From Oxyruncus cristatus (Eukaryota; Chordata; Aves; Passeriformes; Cotingidae): 64,000 nt of DNA. Made by a program: the position numbers and the translations under genes. Position 1 is the first letter of the stretch. Each line of letters starts with the position of its first letter. This document shows positions 1 to 12,820 of the stretch, in pieces. Below the pieces are notes generated by a model that did no database searches, was not told the DNA's origin, and saw only the letters and a program-made list of their open reading frames with translations. The DNA lies in the NCBI GenBank assembly GCA_013399855.1, contig VXAY01001949.1:1070269-1134268 (forward strand). Reading direction: 5' to 3'.

Positions 1-239
1 GAGTCTGAAATATGAAAGAAGACCTGTGTGGAAGACTACTACATTTATGAAGTGTTAAAGATACAGCAAATAAGCTATAACTTCCCCTAAAACAGATTCC
101 TACATGTTTGTAGTTACTCCCAGTGCTGAAACACATATTCTTCTGAATTTATTAATGAGCTTTCATTCCACTCCTGAAGTATAGTACGAAAAATTATCAT
201 TTAACCCTGAACAAAGAACGCCCACGTTAATTCTGTTAC
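1..239. other. AT-rich unique sequence, nothing recognised
   Basis: Left edge of the window. The sequence is AT-rich with no repeat family, RNA gene or supported exon that I can see. Confidence 0.5.
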
Positions 240-570
240 AAACAGCCTATACCCAGTGGCGTACCCCGCTCTCTGTGTAGCACGCACAGTGACAGAGCAA
301 GGAGACCAACGGCAAATGTTTTCTCCCCGCTGCACGTGTAAGAGGAAAACACGAGACATCAAGCCAGTGGAGCCAGGAGGACCAGCAGTGGTCCTTTGCT
401 CCAGCAGGGCCAGGCCAGCTGGCACTGGGCCTTCTCCAGCCTCACGGCTCCTGCCAGGCACACGCTGCCATATGGCCCCTGGGAGCATCCAGAGCTCCTT
501 TCTGCAGGCTAAGCAGGGACACACAGAGCTGCTGCCTCCTGCAGCACCCGGCCGGGCTGTCCCGTAAGAT
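240..570. other. GC-rich block in AT-rich surroundings, unidentified
   Basis: This stretch is near 60% GC by eye, has about a dozen CpGs and is rich in CAGC/CTGC words, while both flanks are AT-rich. Both strands are open for about 100 codons, which is expected of GC-rich, stop-poor DNA, and neither translation resembles a protein family I know. It could be an old LTR fragment, an unannotated exon or promoter, or a small GC-rich regulatory island. CpG density is below that of a strict CpG island. The compositional contrast is seen directly; the identity is unknown. Confidence 0.4.
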
Positions 571-2369
571 ATTTTTGTGAACTAGTGTGCTGTAATTAGG
601 AACCCCTCAGTCTGCAGCTCGTGAAAGAAGAACCCTAAGTATTACTGTTATTTATATTCTGTTACAAATGCGTGCAATCATTTCGCTTGGGTACAATATC
701 TATTTCAGACTAGATCAGATCAGGGTATTACTCAAAGGCAAAATGTGAAAATTAGAAGCATAAGGAAGCTGAGCAGATTATGTACATTTTGGCTTAGTGA
801 TTGAAATCACAAAATGGGAAATAAATTCTGATTACCAGAAACCTTCTCTTTGCCCTGAAGTATTTTTTATTAGCATTATTATTATTTTCCTACACCTGTT
901 CTGTAAATTGCACAAATTTTGAATCGAAACAGGAATTCTGAAATTTAAAACCAAAAGGTTTTAAAAGTAGTGGAAAAAGCTTTCAATATTTCTGAATTTC
1001 ACCTTCTTTCTTATTGCAGTTGAAATGGCTTGTCAGATTCAGTCTGTAGTGACAAGCAGAGAATTTCATCCCATTGAAATAGCATTCTTTGAAAAATTAT
1101 TGTTGATAAAAAGTATTTATTACACTAATACATAATATACCTCAAAGTCAGTGTTTTCAGATGATCTAAAATAGGAATAAGCTTTGTTTGGAACACCACT
1201 GTCAGAAACAGAATGGAGATTGGTGTTTCCAAAACAAGATAAATTTAGAAGGACCATTGAGGCAGTTACCTGAGGTCGTAGGGTAGGATTGCATTCCAGG
1301 GATCTCAATACAAGCACCTATCTCTTTCCATCATCTGCACCAGCAGGCAAGGTCTACCAAAACTGAGAGCAAGCAGTCTAAATCAGTCTCAACTCTCTGG
1401 CACTTAAGCACAAAAATGGCATATAACTGTTACTTGGAGACCTGACTGCAGCCCTAACACAAACATACATAGAAACCAAAATAACACATCAGTGGAAACT
1501 GTGGTTGATCAAAATCTCTGCATAGGAAGCCAGCAAGTGAGGAAGAGCAAAGGCAAGAAGCAGTCACAGGCTGGAAAGCAAATTTCCAAGACACAGCATG
1601 GAGATGGATGTTTGCACAGGGCACAGGGACTCAGCCACGGCTGGGGGGCCACTAAAGAGTCGCCCCCACCCGTATCTTACCAGTGACAGGATGGAAAGTG
1701 ATACTTCCTTGGAAGTGATCTCTGGTGTTAGGAAAACTGAGCTTCAAACAGCCACAGTTAAAATCAAATCTAAACCTGAGCTGATGATTGCTACAACTGG
1801 AAATGGTTTGGGCTTCATTTCTGAGCATCTTATGACTAAATTTATGAGTGTGTGAGCTTCGAGAGCTTCAAAAAAAAATGTAGATAATGCAACTCTACAG
1901 AATTTATGCTATAACTGTACATCTGCCACATTCTATGGCATTTAAGGCTCATTAAATTCTGAATCTTGTGTCATCTGCCCTTGGCTTAAAATAGTTTTGT
2001 GTGAGCCTTTTGTCTCTAGCTTCCTCTTTAACAGAGGTTGTTTCTGTCAGTCTCTTAGCTCCCTTTATTCTCTTTGTCACATCAGTTCCACAGCAACAGC
2101 TTAAACTCAGATTATAGTTCTAATACTCCACAATTTGACGCCCTTCACATTTACTCACAAGAGAGCAAAAAGAACTGACCAGATTACAGAAGCCCTCTAT
2201 GAACAAGTAATACTTAAAATAATTCCAGGGCATCCTTTTTAAAACTGTGTATTTCCCAATTAAATTTGAAGTAAGTCTTTCAAACCTCAGGGTTCAACTC
2301 AGTTTTTTAATATATATAAAACTCTGATTGTATGAGTAATGTTTTCTATACAAATAGTGTAGCAACTGC
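571..2369. other. Non-coding AT-rich sequence, nothing recognised
   Basis: Mostly AT-rich unique sequence with a short ATT-repeat patch near 878. No supported gene. Short open frames here lack splice context, codon pattern or recognisable domains. Confidence 0.5.
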
Positions 2370-2825
2370 AGGAAGGACTTCAATCTCTTGGAGCAAATGC
2401 AGAGGAGGGTGCCAGGATGATTAGATGGATGGGGCATCCCTGCTGTGAGGAGAGGCTGAGAGAATTGGGATTGTTCACAGCCTGGTGAAGAAAAGGTTTG
2501 GGATGACCTAATTGTGGCCTTCCAGTGCCTGAAGGGAGCCTGCAAGAAATATGGAAAGGGAATTTTTACAACAGCCTGGAGAGACAGGATAAGGGATACT
2601 GACAGAGAGTAGGTTTCAATGAGATTTAGGAAGAAACTCTATACTGTGTGGGTGCTGAGGCACTAGAACAGGGTACCCGGAAAAGTTGTGGATGCCCCAT
2701 CCTTGGAAGTGTTTCAGGCCAGGCTAGATGGCACTTTGAGCAACCAGGTCTACTGGAAGGAGGGTTGGAACTGGGTGATCTTTCAGGTCCCTTCCAACAC
2801 CAGCCATGCTATAATTCTATGATTT
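2370..2825 (+). mobile_element. CR1 LINE, 3' end fragment
   Basis: A degraded 3' portion of a chicken repeat 1 (CR1) non-LTR retrotransposon in the sense orientation. Its segments follow the known order of avian CR1 3' ends. First comes 'gcagaggagggtgcc', then 'gaggagaggctgag', then 'aggaagaaactct' near 2630. After these come 'ctggaaggagggttggaactgggtgatctt', seen as separate blocks near 2752-2785, and 'aggtcccttccaacacc' near 2786. The end is the CR1 tail 'attctatgat' near 2814. It is 5'-truncated, as most CR1 copies are, because the element is copied by target-primed reverse transcription. No reverse transcriptase or endonuclease coding sequence remains, so it is inactive. It is the longest CR1 copy here, and clear divergence from the remembered consensus suggests an old insertion. 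Confidence 0.92.
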
Positions 2826-5800
2826 CATTTTTTCTAAAAACCCTGACATAACAGAATCTGATATGTCTCAAGCTGTTGTGACATGAAATGTTTCTCATAA
2901 ACTAAGAGACTCATAGCAGTGTTACATGCCCAAAGAAATTTCCATTTAATTTAAAGCAACTGTTTTAGATTAATAAAACATGATGAAAATACAGACTTTT
3001 TAGTGAAATCAAAAAATATCACATCACTGCTGTCTGATTTCAATAACTGTTTGAAGTTACCAGGAGGAAAAAAAGAGACAGTCTTATTACAGGTTGGCAG
3101 TAGAGATTTTATGACAAATTTCTTCCCAGTTGTAAAGACTTTATGACTGAAAAGGTACAATGCTTTATAAAATGAAGCATCTTTTTCTATGATAATAGCT
3201 ATTAAGTCTTTCCTCAATGCTCATATGCCTCTAGCTTATTTTGTAATGATATAACACCTGCGATGGATTAAATTTGCACCGTAACTGTAGCAGATAGCAT
3301 AAGAAATGTCAGTTCTCATTAGCCTGCATATAAATCTGCCTTTTTTTGGTAAGCAGGATAAAAGAAAGACCACTGAAGCGCTAGAAACTCAAAGCATATG
3401 TTCTTCGTGTAAAAAGGACACTCAGCAATAAGAGCCTTTTCCACGTTGTTCTCTTGCAGGACTGGAAGAATGTTGTTTTGGAAAGAACAGGAAATGCACA
3501 GAAATGCATTACCATCAAGCTGTAGTAGATTTTTATAATTGCTTGCTGATGCAGCTGAATAGTCAAACTATCATAAAGAGTAAATGAGTTGATAATGTAA
3601 AGCAGTAATTAGGATTTTGTGCATGCTTATGCTATTTACATATTTTAATGCTTTGATATTAACATGTCAACTTTAATAGTATGTAAATGAATTCCCTTGT
3701 GTGAGATTTATCCTCCTCAGCATTAGACATGTATTCATTGACAGCAACTGTAAATTTCCTTCCTTATCTGTCTTTTTTAGAAAGACTTTCCAAGATCTTA
3801 TACAAAATGTTTTTCCTGCAATCCCCTGTCCCAATTCATTAAAGAAGTTTATAGCTCTAATGGATTGAACAGCATCACCCTCCAGTTTCACATATCACTG
3901 TGCTATAAGAGCACATACACAACCTCTTTGTGCCTGGAAGTTTTTCAACAATGTAAATAAAAAGAGATCATTCAATCCCCTGGTATCTCTGCCTGTTTCT
4001 AGGTAGTGCTGATACTCACTAACAATCTGATGTAACATACTAAAGATGGGAAGCATGAAAATACCCAGCGCAACAGCGATGCCTCAAAAGAGCCATGGCA
4101 CACCCCAAAGGTATTTTGGAAGATCCAGGGGAAAAAATAAATATGCCTTTCAAATTTTTTTTCCACAATTCATTGTGTTCCTGATCAATCCTATTGTTCT
4201 GTTGGCTACATATCTGGAAAAATTTCAACCTTCAGATGAACACCACTGAATTTAAAACAGTCAGCAAGCAAAGGTATGGGGTGATTAAGAAAAAAGTACA
4301 GCCTACCATCAGTTATTGCTTTAGAGTGCACTGCAATTTAGTTCTGGGTGTTCTGCAGAACCTGCATAATACAGCCATAGTTGCCTGGCAACAAACAGGG
4401 ACTATATCAGAAAGGAGCAAAGGTGTGAATGAATAAACAGAAGTGACAGGGACATGTGAAAATGCCCTGTAAAACCACGTTCAGTGCTAGAATGTTTAAC
4501 CAGGCTTTCACAACATTTTGAGGGGAACATTGAACCAAATCCTGCCCACCATGAAAGTAAGATTAAGGGAAGTACAAGTAAACTAGATCTGAATAAACAA
4601 GAAGAATATAAAGTATGGAGAAAAGGCAAATTAATAAGTATATTCTCATCAGTTTGGATACTGCATACACATACAGATTAAATACCCAACACTAATTTGA
4701 ACAGGTGAAGTAGAATTGATCAAAACTCCTGGCTCAGTTCTAGGTGCTCATCAGGCATCCAATTTGGTGCTAAACTCCTAGAAACCAAAGTACTCACACA
4801 CTGAATTTGAAAGACTTTTGCTCATTCTTTGCACTTTTTTCATTCAGAAACGCCTATAGTGACACACTGAACTTTGTGATTTCTACCTTGTGATTTATTT
4901 ATTTGCAAGATTCTCTGGTTATAACCAACAGCCATTTTAACATATAAGGTCCATGACACACAAATACACTTCATAAGGATGAGTTGATACTATTCAGAAG
5001 TATTTTAGACATTTTACCGCACCATAACATTTTACTGTAAATGTAACCTCATTTAATATGAATGAGAATAAACAGATATGAGAACAGCCTGATTATCCAA
5101 ACAATGCAGATAACTCTGAAAAGTGTCCTGAAAAGGAACATATTTCATAGTGAAAGATGATAAAATTATAGTTTTGATGTATTAAGTGTACATGCCCAAG
5201 ACCTTCCTCCATCTGGCATTTATCAGAGAAGCTCATCCAAGAGAGCCAACCTAATTTATAACAACTAAGGGCCTTACTCTGCTTCACAAGACAGTGCTGA
5301 AATATCCAGCTAAATCTAAACCTACCTTTTTCTTCTCTATAGGTAAGACAATATGATCAAGTAGAGATTGATTAGTCAGAATTACATTGACGTAATGTTG
5401 GGGCAGAAAGTTGCATGAGGTCATCTTCCTGAACAGATGGTCTGGAGATATTGGTTTTAACTAGCACATGGTTGAGTAAATAATGTTTAAGTTTTCTTTG
5501 AGAGCCTGGGGAGTGAACCAGATAGAGTTGAGTGAAATACCTGTGCCTCCTGCCCACATCATCTGCTACTCCTAGGGTTTTCATTTCCTGCACTGTTTGT
5601 GCTTTATCACACGGCTCACTGGTCAGGCAGTCTGTGCCCTTGGTTCAAAAAACCTTTTATTGAAAGATTGAGAGAAATGTGCACTTAGTTTCAATTTGTA
5701 ATTTCTTTATATACATAGTTTGTTCCTTATAGGCAAAATCAGTCAGAGACAAGTGTGTGGCTGAATTGATTTTTTTCAATGAGTATAACGAATTTCATAT

Positions 5801-5868
5801 GTAGCAATAAATGGTCATAGAATGTTAAAAACATGATTAGCTGTATGAACATTTGGTTTCTGTTCAGA
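2826..5868. other. Non-coding sequence, nothing recognised
   Basis: AT-rich unique sequence between the first CR1 copy and a palindrome cluster. It has no identifiable repeats. The open frames on both strands (all under about 90 codons) have no domain, no consistent splice pairing and no coding-like composition. Confidence 0.5.
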
Positions 5869-5884
5869 TCAAATGCCCATTTGA
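5869..5884. repeat. Near-perfect palindrome TCAAATG-CC-CATTTGA
   Basis: Seven-base arms TCAAATG (5869-5875) and CATTTGA (5878-5884) are separated by CC. The arms contain CAAATG/CATTTG, which fits the E-box pattern CANNTG. The same half-site recurs as a perfect palindrome about 320 bp downstream. Seen directly; any protein binding is inference. Confidence 0.7.
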
Positions 5885-6151
5885 ACAGATCCAGATTTGT
5901 TAATTCTCATGATTGTCCAACAGACATCTCTAACCATGCTTGTTTACAATCTCAAAAGAACTATCCCAGTTCTTCTATTATATTATGTTGTATTACTATA
6001 TCTTTGTTTAGGACAAATTAAAAATGGTTGATAATAAAGATCAGAATTTTTAATTCTTTGAACAGGAACATCTCTTTACACAAGCAGCATCAACATAACT
6101 GAATATTTCAATAACACCAGACCAGTGTGTGTTCTATCAGACTTGTTTATC

Positions 6152-6185
6152 ATTATAACAATTCTGGCAATATCATTGTTATAAT
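6152..6185. repeat. Perfect 11-bp inverted repeat (hairpin-capable)
   Basis: The arms ATTATAACAAT (6152-6162) and ATTGTTATAAT (6175-6185) are exact reverse complements with a 12-base spacer. The arms are AT-rich, so a cruciform is possible but RNA pairing would be weak. It lies 3 bp before a 16-bp perfect palindrome. Confidence 0.75.
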
Positions 6186-6187
6186 AT

Positions 6188-6203
6188 TCAAATGATCATT
6201 TGA
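6188..6203. repeat. Perfect 16-bp palindrome TCAAATGATCATTTGA
   Basis: The 16 bases equal their own reverse complement. The half-site TCAAATG matches the arms of the dyad at 5869-5884. It could be a dimeric transcription factor site or chance in AT-rich DNA. Confidence 0.75.
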
Positions 6204-7950
6204 TACAGGAAAATGGTATATTAATGAAAATATACAGTACAAGATTCAAAACCAGAGTAATGATTTACAGGCAAGTAAGCAAAGACAAGCAATTAAGATA
6301 AAAATTATTTTCTATTTTGTTGCATTACATAATATTTTAGTATCTTTAAATGGCCTTCAAATAATACTGATTTATGACTACAAATTATTATTCTGGGTAA
6401 ACACCAAAAGAAAGGACTGAAGTATAATTGAAAATGCTACGGAAAATTAAAACAAACCATAAAATATACTTGTGCAGGCAATGATGTGATACAGTAACAA
6501 TATTTAAAATAAACTGCATTACCCATCTGAAAGGAGCACTCAGATGTGCAGGTCATCTGATTATTCATTTGACTGTTATTAAAAACTTGCTGCTCCGTTC
6601 AGCTTCACTCTTTAAAAGTTGTTGACTGCTGGCAGAGCTTCCACATTCCCATTTTTAAAAATCTGTACATAATTTTCATACTTCACTTATCACTAATCTC
6701 TTACTGGACTTTATAACAAAGGTTTTAAAAAAAAAAAAAAAAGCAGACCATAAAAAACAGAGTTAAATTGACATTCATTCAAGCCAACCTTTGAGCTAAA
6801 GAAGAGAGCACTCTAGTATTCCAAGGAAATAAAAACCACATACGAGCTTGGCAGAGTAAGACCTGTATAACTTCTTAAATTACAAATGGCTCTATACCAA
6901 AGAATTCAAACACCATTCTCTATCTGGCCTTCCGTAAGCAGCCAAGGCTGCAAAAAAGGGGGTAGAAAGGGATACAGGGAATGTTTCATGTATCAGTTGG
7001 AGAGACAAGATTCAGCTGAAAAAAAAACCACACCACTTTCAAATCTGACTTTTCATCCCATCTTCCTCACTGCTCAGGACACTGTGATCTGAGCTGACTG
7101 AAATTCATCACAGAAACATCCAGCTTCTTCCAATTTTTTTACAAGTGTTTCTATAATACCAACAAAAGGATGAACCCTTTTTGCAACTGTATCTATGAAA
7201 GAGCGGCAGTCAAAAATTTTCACTTTAATAAACCCACTTACACCCACACAAAGAACTATGTAGTTTGCAACAACTTAGTTTCGCTTGGGGCACCAGAAGC
7301 TGTAAGGTCATTACCAATATCATTGCAGACAAGTGTTTTTCTCATGTTTTATGACTGTAATGACATTCCTATTTGACTTTACTGACACTACTCATGGCAG
7401 AATTGCTTATGACATAATTATGGAAATACGTAGCTTATTATTGCATAAAAACCTTACGAATCTCATGCAAGCATCATTATGCAAATTTGAATAGTGGAGC
7501 AAATATTGTTGATGTCAATATGTCCATACAAGAATAAGCTAATCAAATGAAATATAGCCCAATTAGCAGCACGGTGGGCAATCCTAAATAAAAGGAAATG
7601 CTCAAGGGAGTACAGAACACTTAAAAGTTATGGCAAAAATCTGACGTAACTTCAGGAAAAGTAAAGATTTCTCTTCAGTTGATCCAAGAACACTATAACT
7701 CAAAAAACTATTGATGATATACATATCAAATAGTAAGTTCTCTAAAGCTACTTGTCACCTAATTTAACGTCTGAAATTTAGGAATCTGGTCTAAGTTGAT
7801 TTTGTATTTACCTCAAAAGTTAACACAGAGAGGAACAAGGGAAAGAGAGAAAGACCTCCAGAGCCAAGTATGTTGCTGTATCTTAAGGTGATGTTAATTA
7901 CCTTCTGAAAGCACTTAACTTCTCTCCAGTGACTACAGACTGAACTTATA
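6204..7950. other. AT-rich non-coding sequence with A16 tract and one octamer
   Basis: Contains an A16 homopolymer at 6727-6742. A stretch at about 7380-7570 is rich in TAAT, TTATG and GCATAA words and holds an exact octamer ATGCAAAT at 7479-7486. That stretch has the look of conserved non-coding DNA, but this cannot be confirmed from one sequence. No gene seen. Confidence 0.45.
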
Positions 7951-8229
7951 GTATAGAGGGGATACAAGAAGGCTGGAGATGGACTTTTTAAAGGGAATGC
8001 AGGGACAGGATAAGAGGGAAGGGCTTTAAACTGTAACAGGGTAGGTTTAAGTTAGATATAAGGAAGAAATTCTTCCCTGTGAGGGTGGTGAGGCCCTGGC
8101 ACAGGTTGCCCAGAGAAGCTGTGGCTGGCCCACCCCTGGAAGTGTCCAAGGCCAGGCTGGATGGGGCCCAGAGCAACCTGGGCTAGTAGAAGGTGTCCCT
8201 GTCCATGGGCAGGGGTATTGGAACTAGAA
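7951..8229 (+). mobile_element. CR1 LINE fragment lacking its 3' tail
   Basis: Sense-strand CR1 sequence. Its diagnostic blocks include 'aaggaagaaattcttccctg' near 8059, 'gtgaggccctggcacaggtt' near 8088, 'gcccagagaagctgtggctg' near 8108, 'cccctggaagtgtccaaggc' near 8133 and 'ggatggggcccagagcaacc' near 8159. The match runs to about 'ggaactagaaa' (8220-8230) and then stops, so the usual 'gatctttaaggtcccttccaac' segment and the octamer-like tail are missing. It is therefore truncated at both ends, the 3' end probably by a later deletion or rearrangement. It resembles the CR1 subfamilies whose copies carry the 'gcacaggttgcccagagaag' box. Open frames across it are shadows of the repeat. Confidence 0.93.
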
Positions 8230-11200
8230 AGGAGGTACTGAACTTGCTTTGATGCCACAATAGAAGGGCCAAAGGATGCTTTGCCTTGTGACCTTCAAGT
8301 ACTTTTATGGAAACAAAATGAGGCACCTCTGAAATGGCTCTGGTCACTGCCATTGCTTATGCAAAAGCCAATACAGTTCTGGCACCCCAGTAGTAATGGA
8401 ACTGTTCCTATTCTGACTGGATCTGTTATTTTTTCCTCAGTTTGATAAGTAATTGATGGTTCTCAGAAGCTCTGTAACATTTCTCTGTACATCACCACAA
8501 TTAATGCAACAGCCAATGTCTCTATGCAAATAAATAAGTATTTTTTAAACCAGCCCAGACTTAGATTAGCATTTTCACGTTCTACTATCCACTGATGCAT
8601 AACTTCAATGCAGCAGATGTTTGGGGTGCCATTTCTACCATCCAGGATCCAGCAAACATATTTGCTGCTCAGACATGTTTTCTTTCCTGTCCAAGCTTAT
8701 GACCATGTGTTCAGGTGGCACTGTGCCTACTCCTCAATTTGTCAGACAACTCAGACTATTTCACTTGCAGAGGTGACAAGCAGGTATGAGTGTGGACAGT
8801 CAGGGCGATTACTCCTAGAGGAACACCCTCTGCCTGTACTGGGTCCCTCTTTTAGAGCTGTGCTTAGTGCAACTTCACACTTAGCTTTGTTTACAGACAA
8901 TTAACTGAGTGATGAAAAAGGCAGAGGGAAAGAAGATACAAAACAATTTCTGTCTTCTAGAATGGCAGGTTATAACTCTTCCAGTGATTGGCAAACCGCA
9001 GACACCAAAGGAAAGGTAAAGATGATTCAAGGATGTGCAAATGCCTGAAGTTACTATTCATGTAGGTAAGTGCAGGGATTAAAATGGCACTAAGGCAAAC
9101 ATCACCATGAAAAATGAGGCAATGGGGAATGTAGCATCTCTACATTATCACAATTTTATCACAAAGAGCTAATATGTATTTTAAAATGCCAAAACCCCCC
9201 TTACTATTGCTGATATTTCATATAATAGAGAATAGTAATCTAATAGTCTAATCTAATCTAGTATAGATTGTTGTAGCAGAAAGATTTGAAAATATAATGG
9301 TGAAAAATAAAAGCAGACAAGATGGGAAATCCAAGGTTATACCATATTTTGATCACATTTTATACAGCTACTTGTTTACAAGAACATGTAGAAGTATTTC
9401 AAAATTTGCACCTTTCAGACAACTTTTTCATCAAAGAGACCTTGACAACAAATGTGAAATGTAAAATAATTAAATCAAATCCCACAGGAGGCCAGCAAAT
9501 TAAATAAATGGCAGTGACAATACCACTTAAAGTTAAGAGCGCAATGAACTTGCCAAATACAATTTTACTTTTACCAATCCAACTATGAAATTTAGTGTAG
9601 TGTATTCCACTGGTAGGTCAGCTCTGGAATCAAAGTGGAATCTTGGAAGTTGCTAGTAGAAGTCAGGTTAGACACATACCTCTTTTGTGTTCTTCATTCC
9701 AGTACTACCTGGGCACTGAAGTCATTCTCAGCACAAACTAGATGGGGCCAAAGCAACTTTTTGGAGTACACTTTCAGTTATTCCTCACCTTCCATGAGTG
9801 GGCTATACAATTGTTTCCTGTGCCATTAACAGGATAATTATCTAAATGTTTTAGCTGCTCTTTCCACAAGGCAAAAATCAAAGCACAAGCTGTTGTTGAT
9901 ATTTCCAAGGCTACAGTTACTCTGTCAAAAATCTGTGTAGAAGTTCTTTTGCTGACCATACTCAGAATAGGTCACTGAAACCATATGCACACCCTTTGCT
10001 CTCCTGGAAATGACAGAAGGACAATGTTTTACTTAGACTGTGCTCTTTATCCATCGATGTGACATCCTGCAAAATTTCCATGACACAGGGGTTTCAATTC
10101 TGGTGCTTTACCAGTCATATATCTGACTCTCATAGGCTGAGAAATATAATCTACTCTTTGTCACAATTTTAACTGTAGTCTTTCTTCCCAATGCTTTCTT
10201 CTCTGCTTTTCCTCAGCAAACAGGGTAATGTTTAAACAAAATTATATTTATATAAAAAATTATTAATATGACATAAGTGCTTTCTTTCAGTACCAAGTGA
10301 GATGATTCTAGTCTAGTAGCCATTTGGTGAACCAGCAGTTAGATTGGTTAGATTGCCATGCAGTTCAACTCATTCCATTTCCTATTTTTCTGTTACCTTG
10401 TGACTCAAGTGATATCACTTTAAATAAGTGACTTCCTTGTGTGTCCTGATATAATTTAATCGTTAGGGAATAAAACCAACCCTCTAAGCCCACCTAAAGC
10501 CATCTGTAATTTGAAAATGAATTCTACTGAGGATGCAAAAATCTTTTTTTTTTTCCCCCTCTTGACGAGGGGACACGATTGATGCATTAAACAAACTCCT
10601 TACCTAGAGATCCTTGTTTGTCTTGTCCAAAACTTCTTTAACACTAACAAACTCCACCATACTACGTTTTGTACTACCAGTTGTATCTGTTAACACCAAC
10701 AATAAGAGCAATTCCAAGACTGAAAGGCAGTAAGGGCTTAATCACTATGGTTCCTACCAATCCTGCAAAGCAATTTAGATGATTCAGACAACAATAGCAT
10801 TCCACCATTGCTGGAACCAGTGCTATTGCATTGGCTGCACAAATTCTGCAAGAAAATTTGGCAGAGAGTTTGCTTTAAACGTCCTTCAGAAGGTGACAAG
10901 GTTGTTGGATGTTTATTTGAATTTTTCCATTTATTTCTTGCAATTATAGGAAATGATGCTACACACCATCACATATCTAGTCCAATTCTTTGTCTGAAAC
11001 TCTTTAGTAGTAGTTCTCATTAGCCAAAACTACTTTAATAAGACCAGGGCATATTTTAATTCTAAGAAAAAATGGCTCTCAAGTGTCAGGTGAGCTTTTC
11101 TCTCTACAGGGTACCTTCATTTTAAATAAAGTTAACTGTGGAAAATCAATGAGGTTCCCTCTTTAGCCCTTTCATCTGGGTCACAAATACTCAGGTGTAA

Positions 11201-12607
11201 CCTGGAAGGCACATGATGTCAATGTTTTTCTACCTATGGGTCCTCCTACCGCACTTTGAAAAATGGGGATAGGGGAAGTACATCCAATAATAAAATAGGA
11301 AAGAACAAAGAAAAGAAATTGCTACCTGAAGTCTCCTTTTATATACTGGCACTGTATTTTTTTCCTTCAAGCAGTGAACTAAATACTACAATTTTCAAGT
11401 AAGCCTGTATACAGTTGTTTACAGCATAACAGTGTAATGTGCAGTGTCAGCTCTGCAGCTCAGCTCTGACCTTTCTCTACTGCAGTCAGGACATGAAGGT
11501 GAAGACTATCTGTAATAATTTTTCCTATTAATAAGCATTAAAGATTCTCACATGCTGGTCTTTCTCCAGGAAGGAGAAGAACAGAAGGGTACCTGTCCTG
11601 TATTCTGTGGTTTAGGCTTCACTTCAAAGATTATCTGGAGATTATTCTAGAGATTATAAACCTGGTTGGCAAAAAACAAGGATACACTTGCAAATGTATG
11701 TGAAATCACTTCACTCTTTTTATAGGAATGGTTGATCAGATGTAAATATTTTCTTGAAAAACCCGGTCTTAAGGGATTTTTTTTCAATTTACCCAAATAA
11801 TTTTTGTGGGGCCTACGTCTATTCCCACTACAATGGTTTATTAGCCAGACCTCTCAGTAACAAGTGCAATATATAATGAAATGGCATAATTAAGTAAAAG
11901 AAGAAAGCTTATCTAAAGGCACCATGAGAGGAAAAAAAAAGCAGAACAAGTTTCATTCTGACTGCTGTGATTGTAATGAGACAGAATTAAGTACATCTTT
12001 TAGACTAGTAGCATAATTCTTAACCCTTTACCTACTTGTGGATGGTTATGAAAGTTTGAAACACACAAAACACCCAATTCCTGGCCCTGTTCTTCCGCAT
12101 TCTATGAAGATCAACACATTTTGAAGTGGTCTAGAAGCATCAAGCACTGCCATTACTCAAAGACTGCATGGTAAGACAATTGAACCAATAATACAAAGAC
12201 TTATTTAAAATATTACCTGTTTTCATTTACATAACAACCTGTCCAAGATATAAAATTAAAACATAGAATATCTCTGAAATATATTTTATATTAAAGTGAA
12301 AAATATAAACCCAAAAGTGATTTGAGTATTTACTATGTCCTGCAAAGGCCTCTTGGACTGGGTGTCTATTTTTCATCCAAGAATAAACTATGAAAATATG
12401 GCAACTTGATCTTAAGGAAAGTGATGTGTTCTCACATCCTTCCTTTTAATATAATTTGAATTTTCATGGCATAAAAACATAACCAGAAGTTAAATACCAA
12501 CTGTTCCTGGGATTTTGTAACATTGTAAATATTCTGGTAATCATTTGTTAACAGTAAGGTAATTAATGTTTGAGTAAATACCATTTTTAAAACAACCACT
12601 CAGGTAA
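8230..12607. other. Non-coding sequence, nothing recognised
   Basis: AT-rich unique sequence with minor low-complexity patches: a CTAAT-type run at about 9236-9262, a GGTTAGATT duplication near 10341 and a short T-run near 10543. There is an exact octamer ATGCAAAT at 8524-8531. No gene, RNA gene or repeat family recognised. Confidence 0.5.
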
Positions 12608-12820
12608 ATATCAGGATTTCTCTTCCATAAACTAGCTGCAATTCTCAAACTCCTGCTGACATCAGTGTTAATTGAGTATGCATGGTACTTCATAGCAAGA
12701 TCTCCAACAGCACTGGTTGTTTGTGGCCCTGGCAACAAGTTCTCCTTGCCTGAAATGCTCTTCTTTGAGGAAGACGAGGGTAAGATTTTGCCAAAGTCAT
12801 TTCTTCAAGGGTACAAGTGA
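12608..12820 (+). other. 70-codon open frame without ATG start, protein-like but unproven
   Basis: This frame is open from the base after a TAA to a TGA at 12818, and has no ATG near its start. It encodes the run LVVCGPGN at 12713-12736, which faintly recalls the nucleotide-binding segment of YjeF_N/NAXE epimerases. The family's following GGDG residues are absent and nothing else matches, so homology is unlikely. A possible acceptor (..ccaacag at about 12710) and a possible donor (gag|ggtaag near 12777) flank part of it. It could be an exon, a remnant or chance; chance is most likely. Confidence 0.1.

Noticed and set aside
5811..5834. 'tcatagaatgtt' as a possible minus-strand CR1 tail
   Set aside because: No 'ggttggaaggacct'-type sequence follows, so the resemblance is limited to about ten bases.
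12608..12820. LVVCGPGN run recalling the YjeF_N/NAXE nucleotide-binding segment
   Set aside because: The family's following GGDG residues and all other conserved parts are missing, so eight residues are not enough to claim homology.
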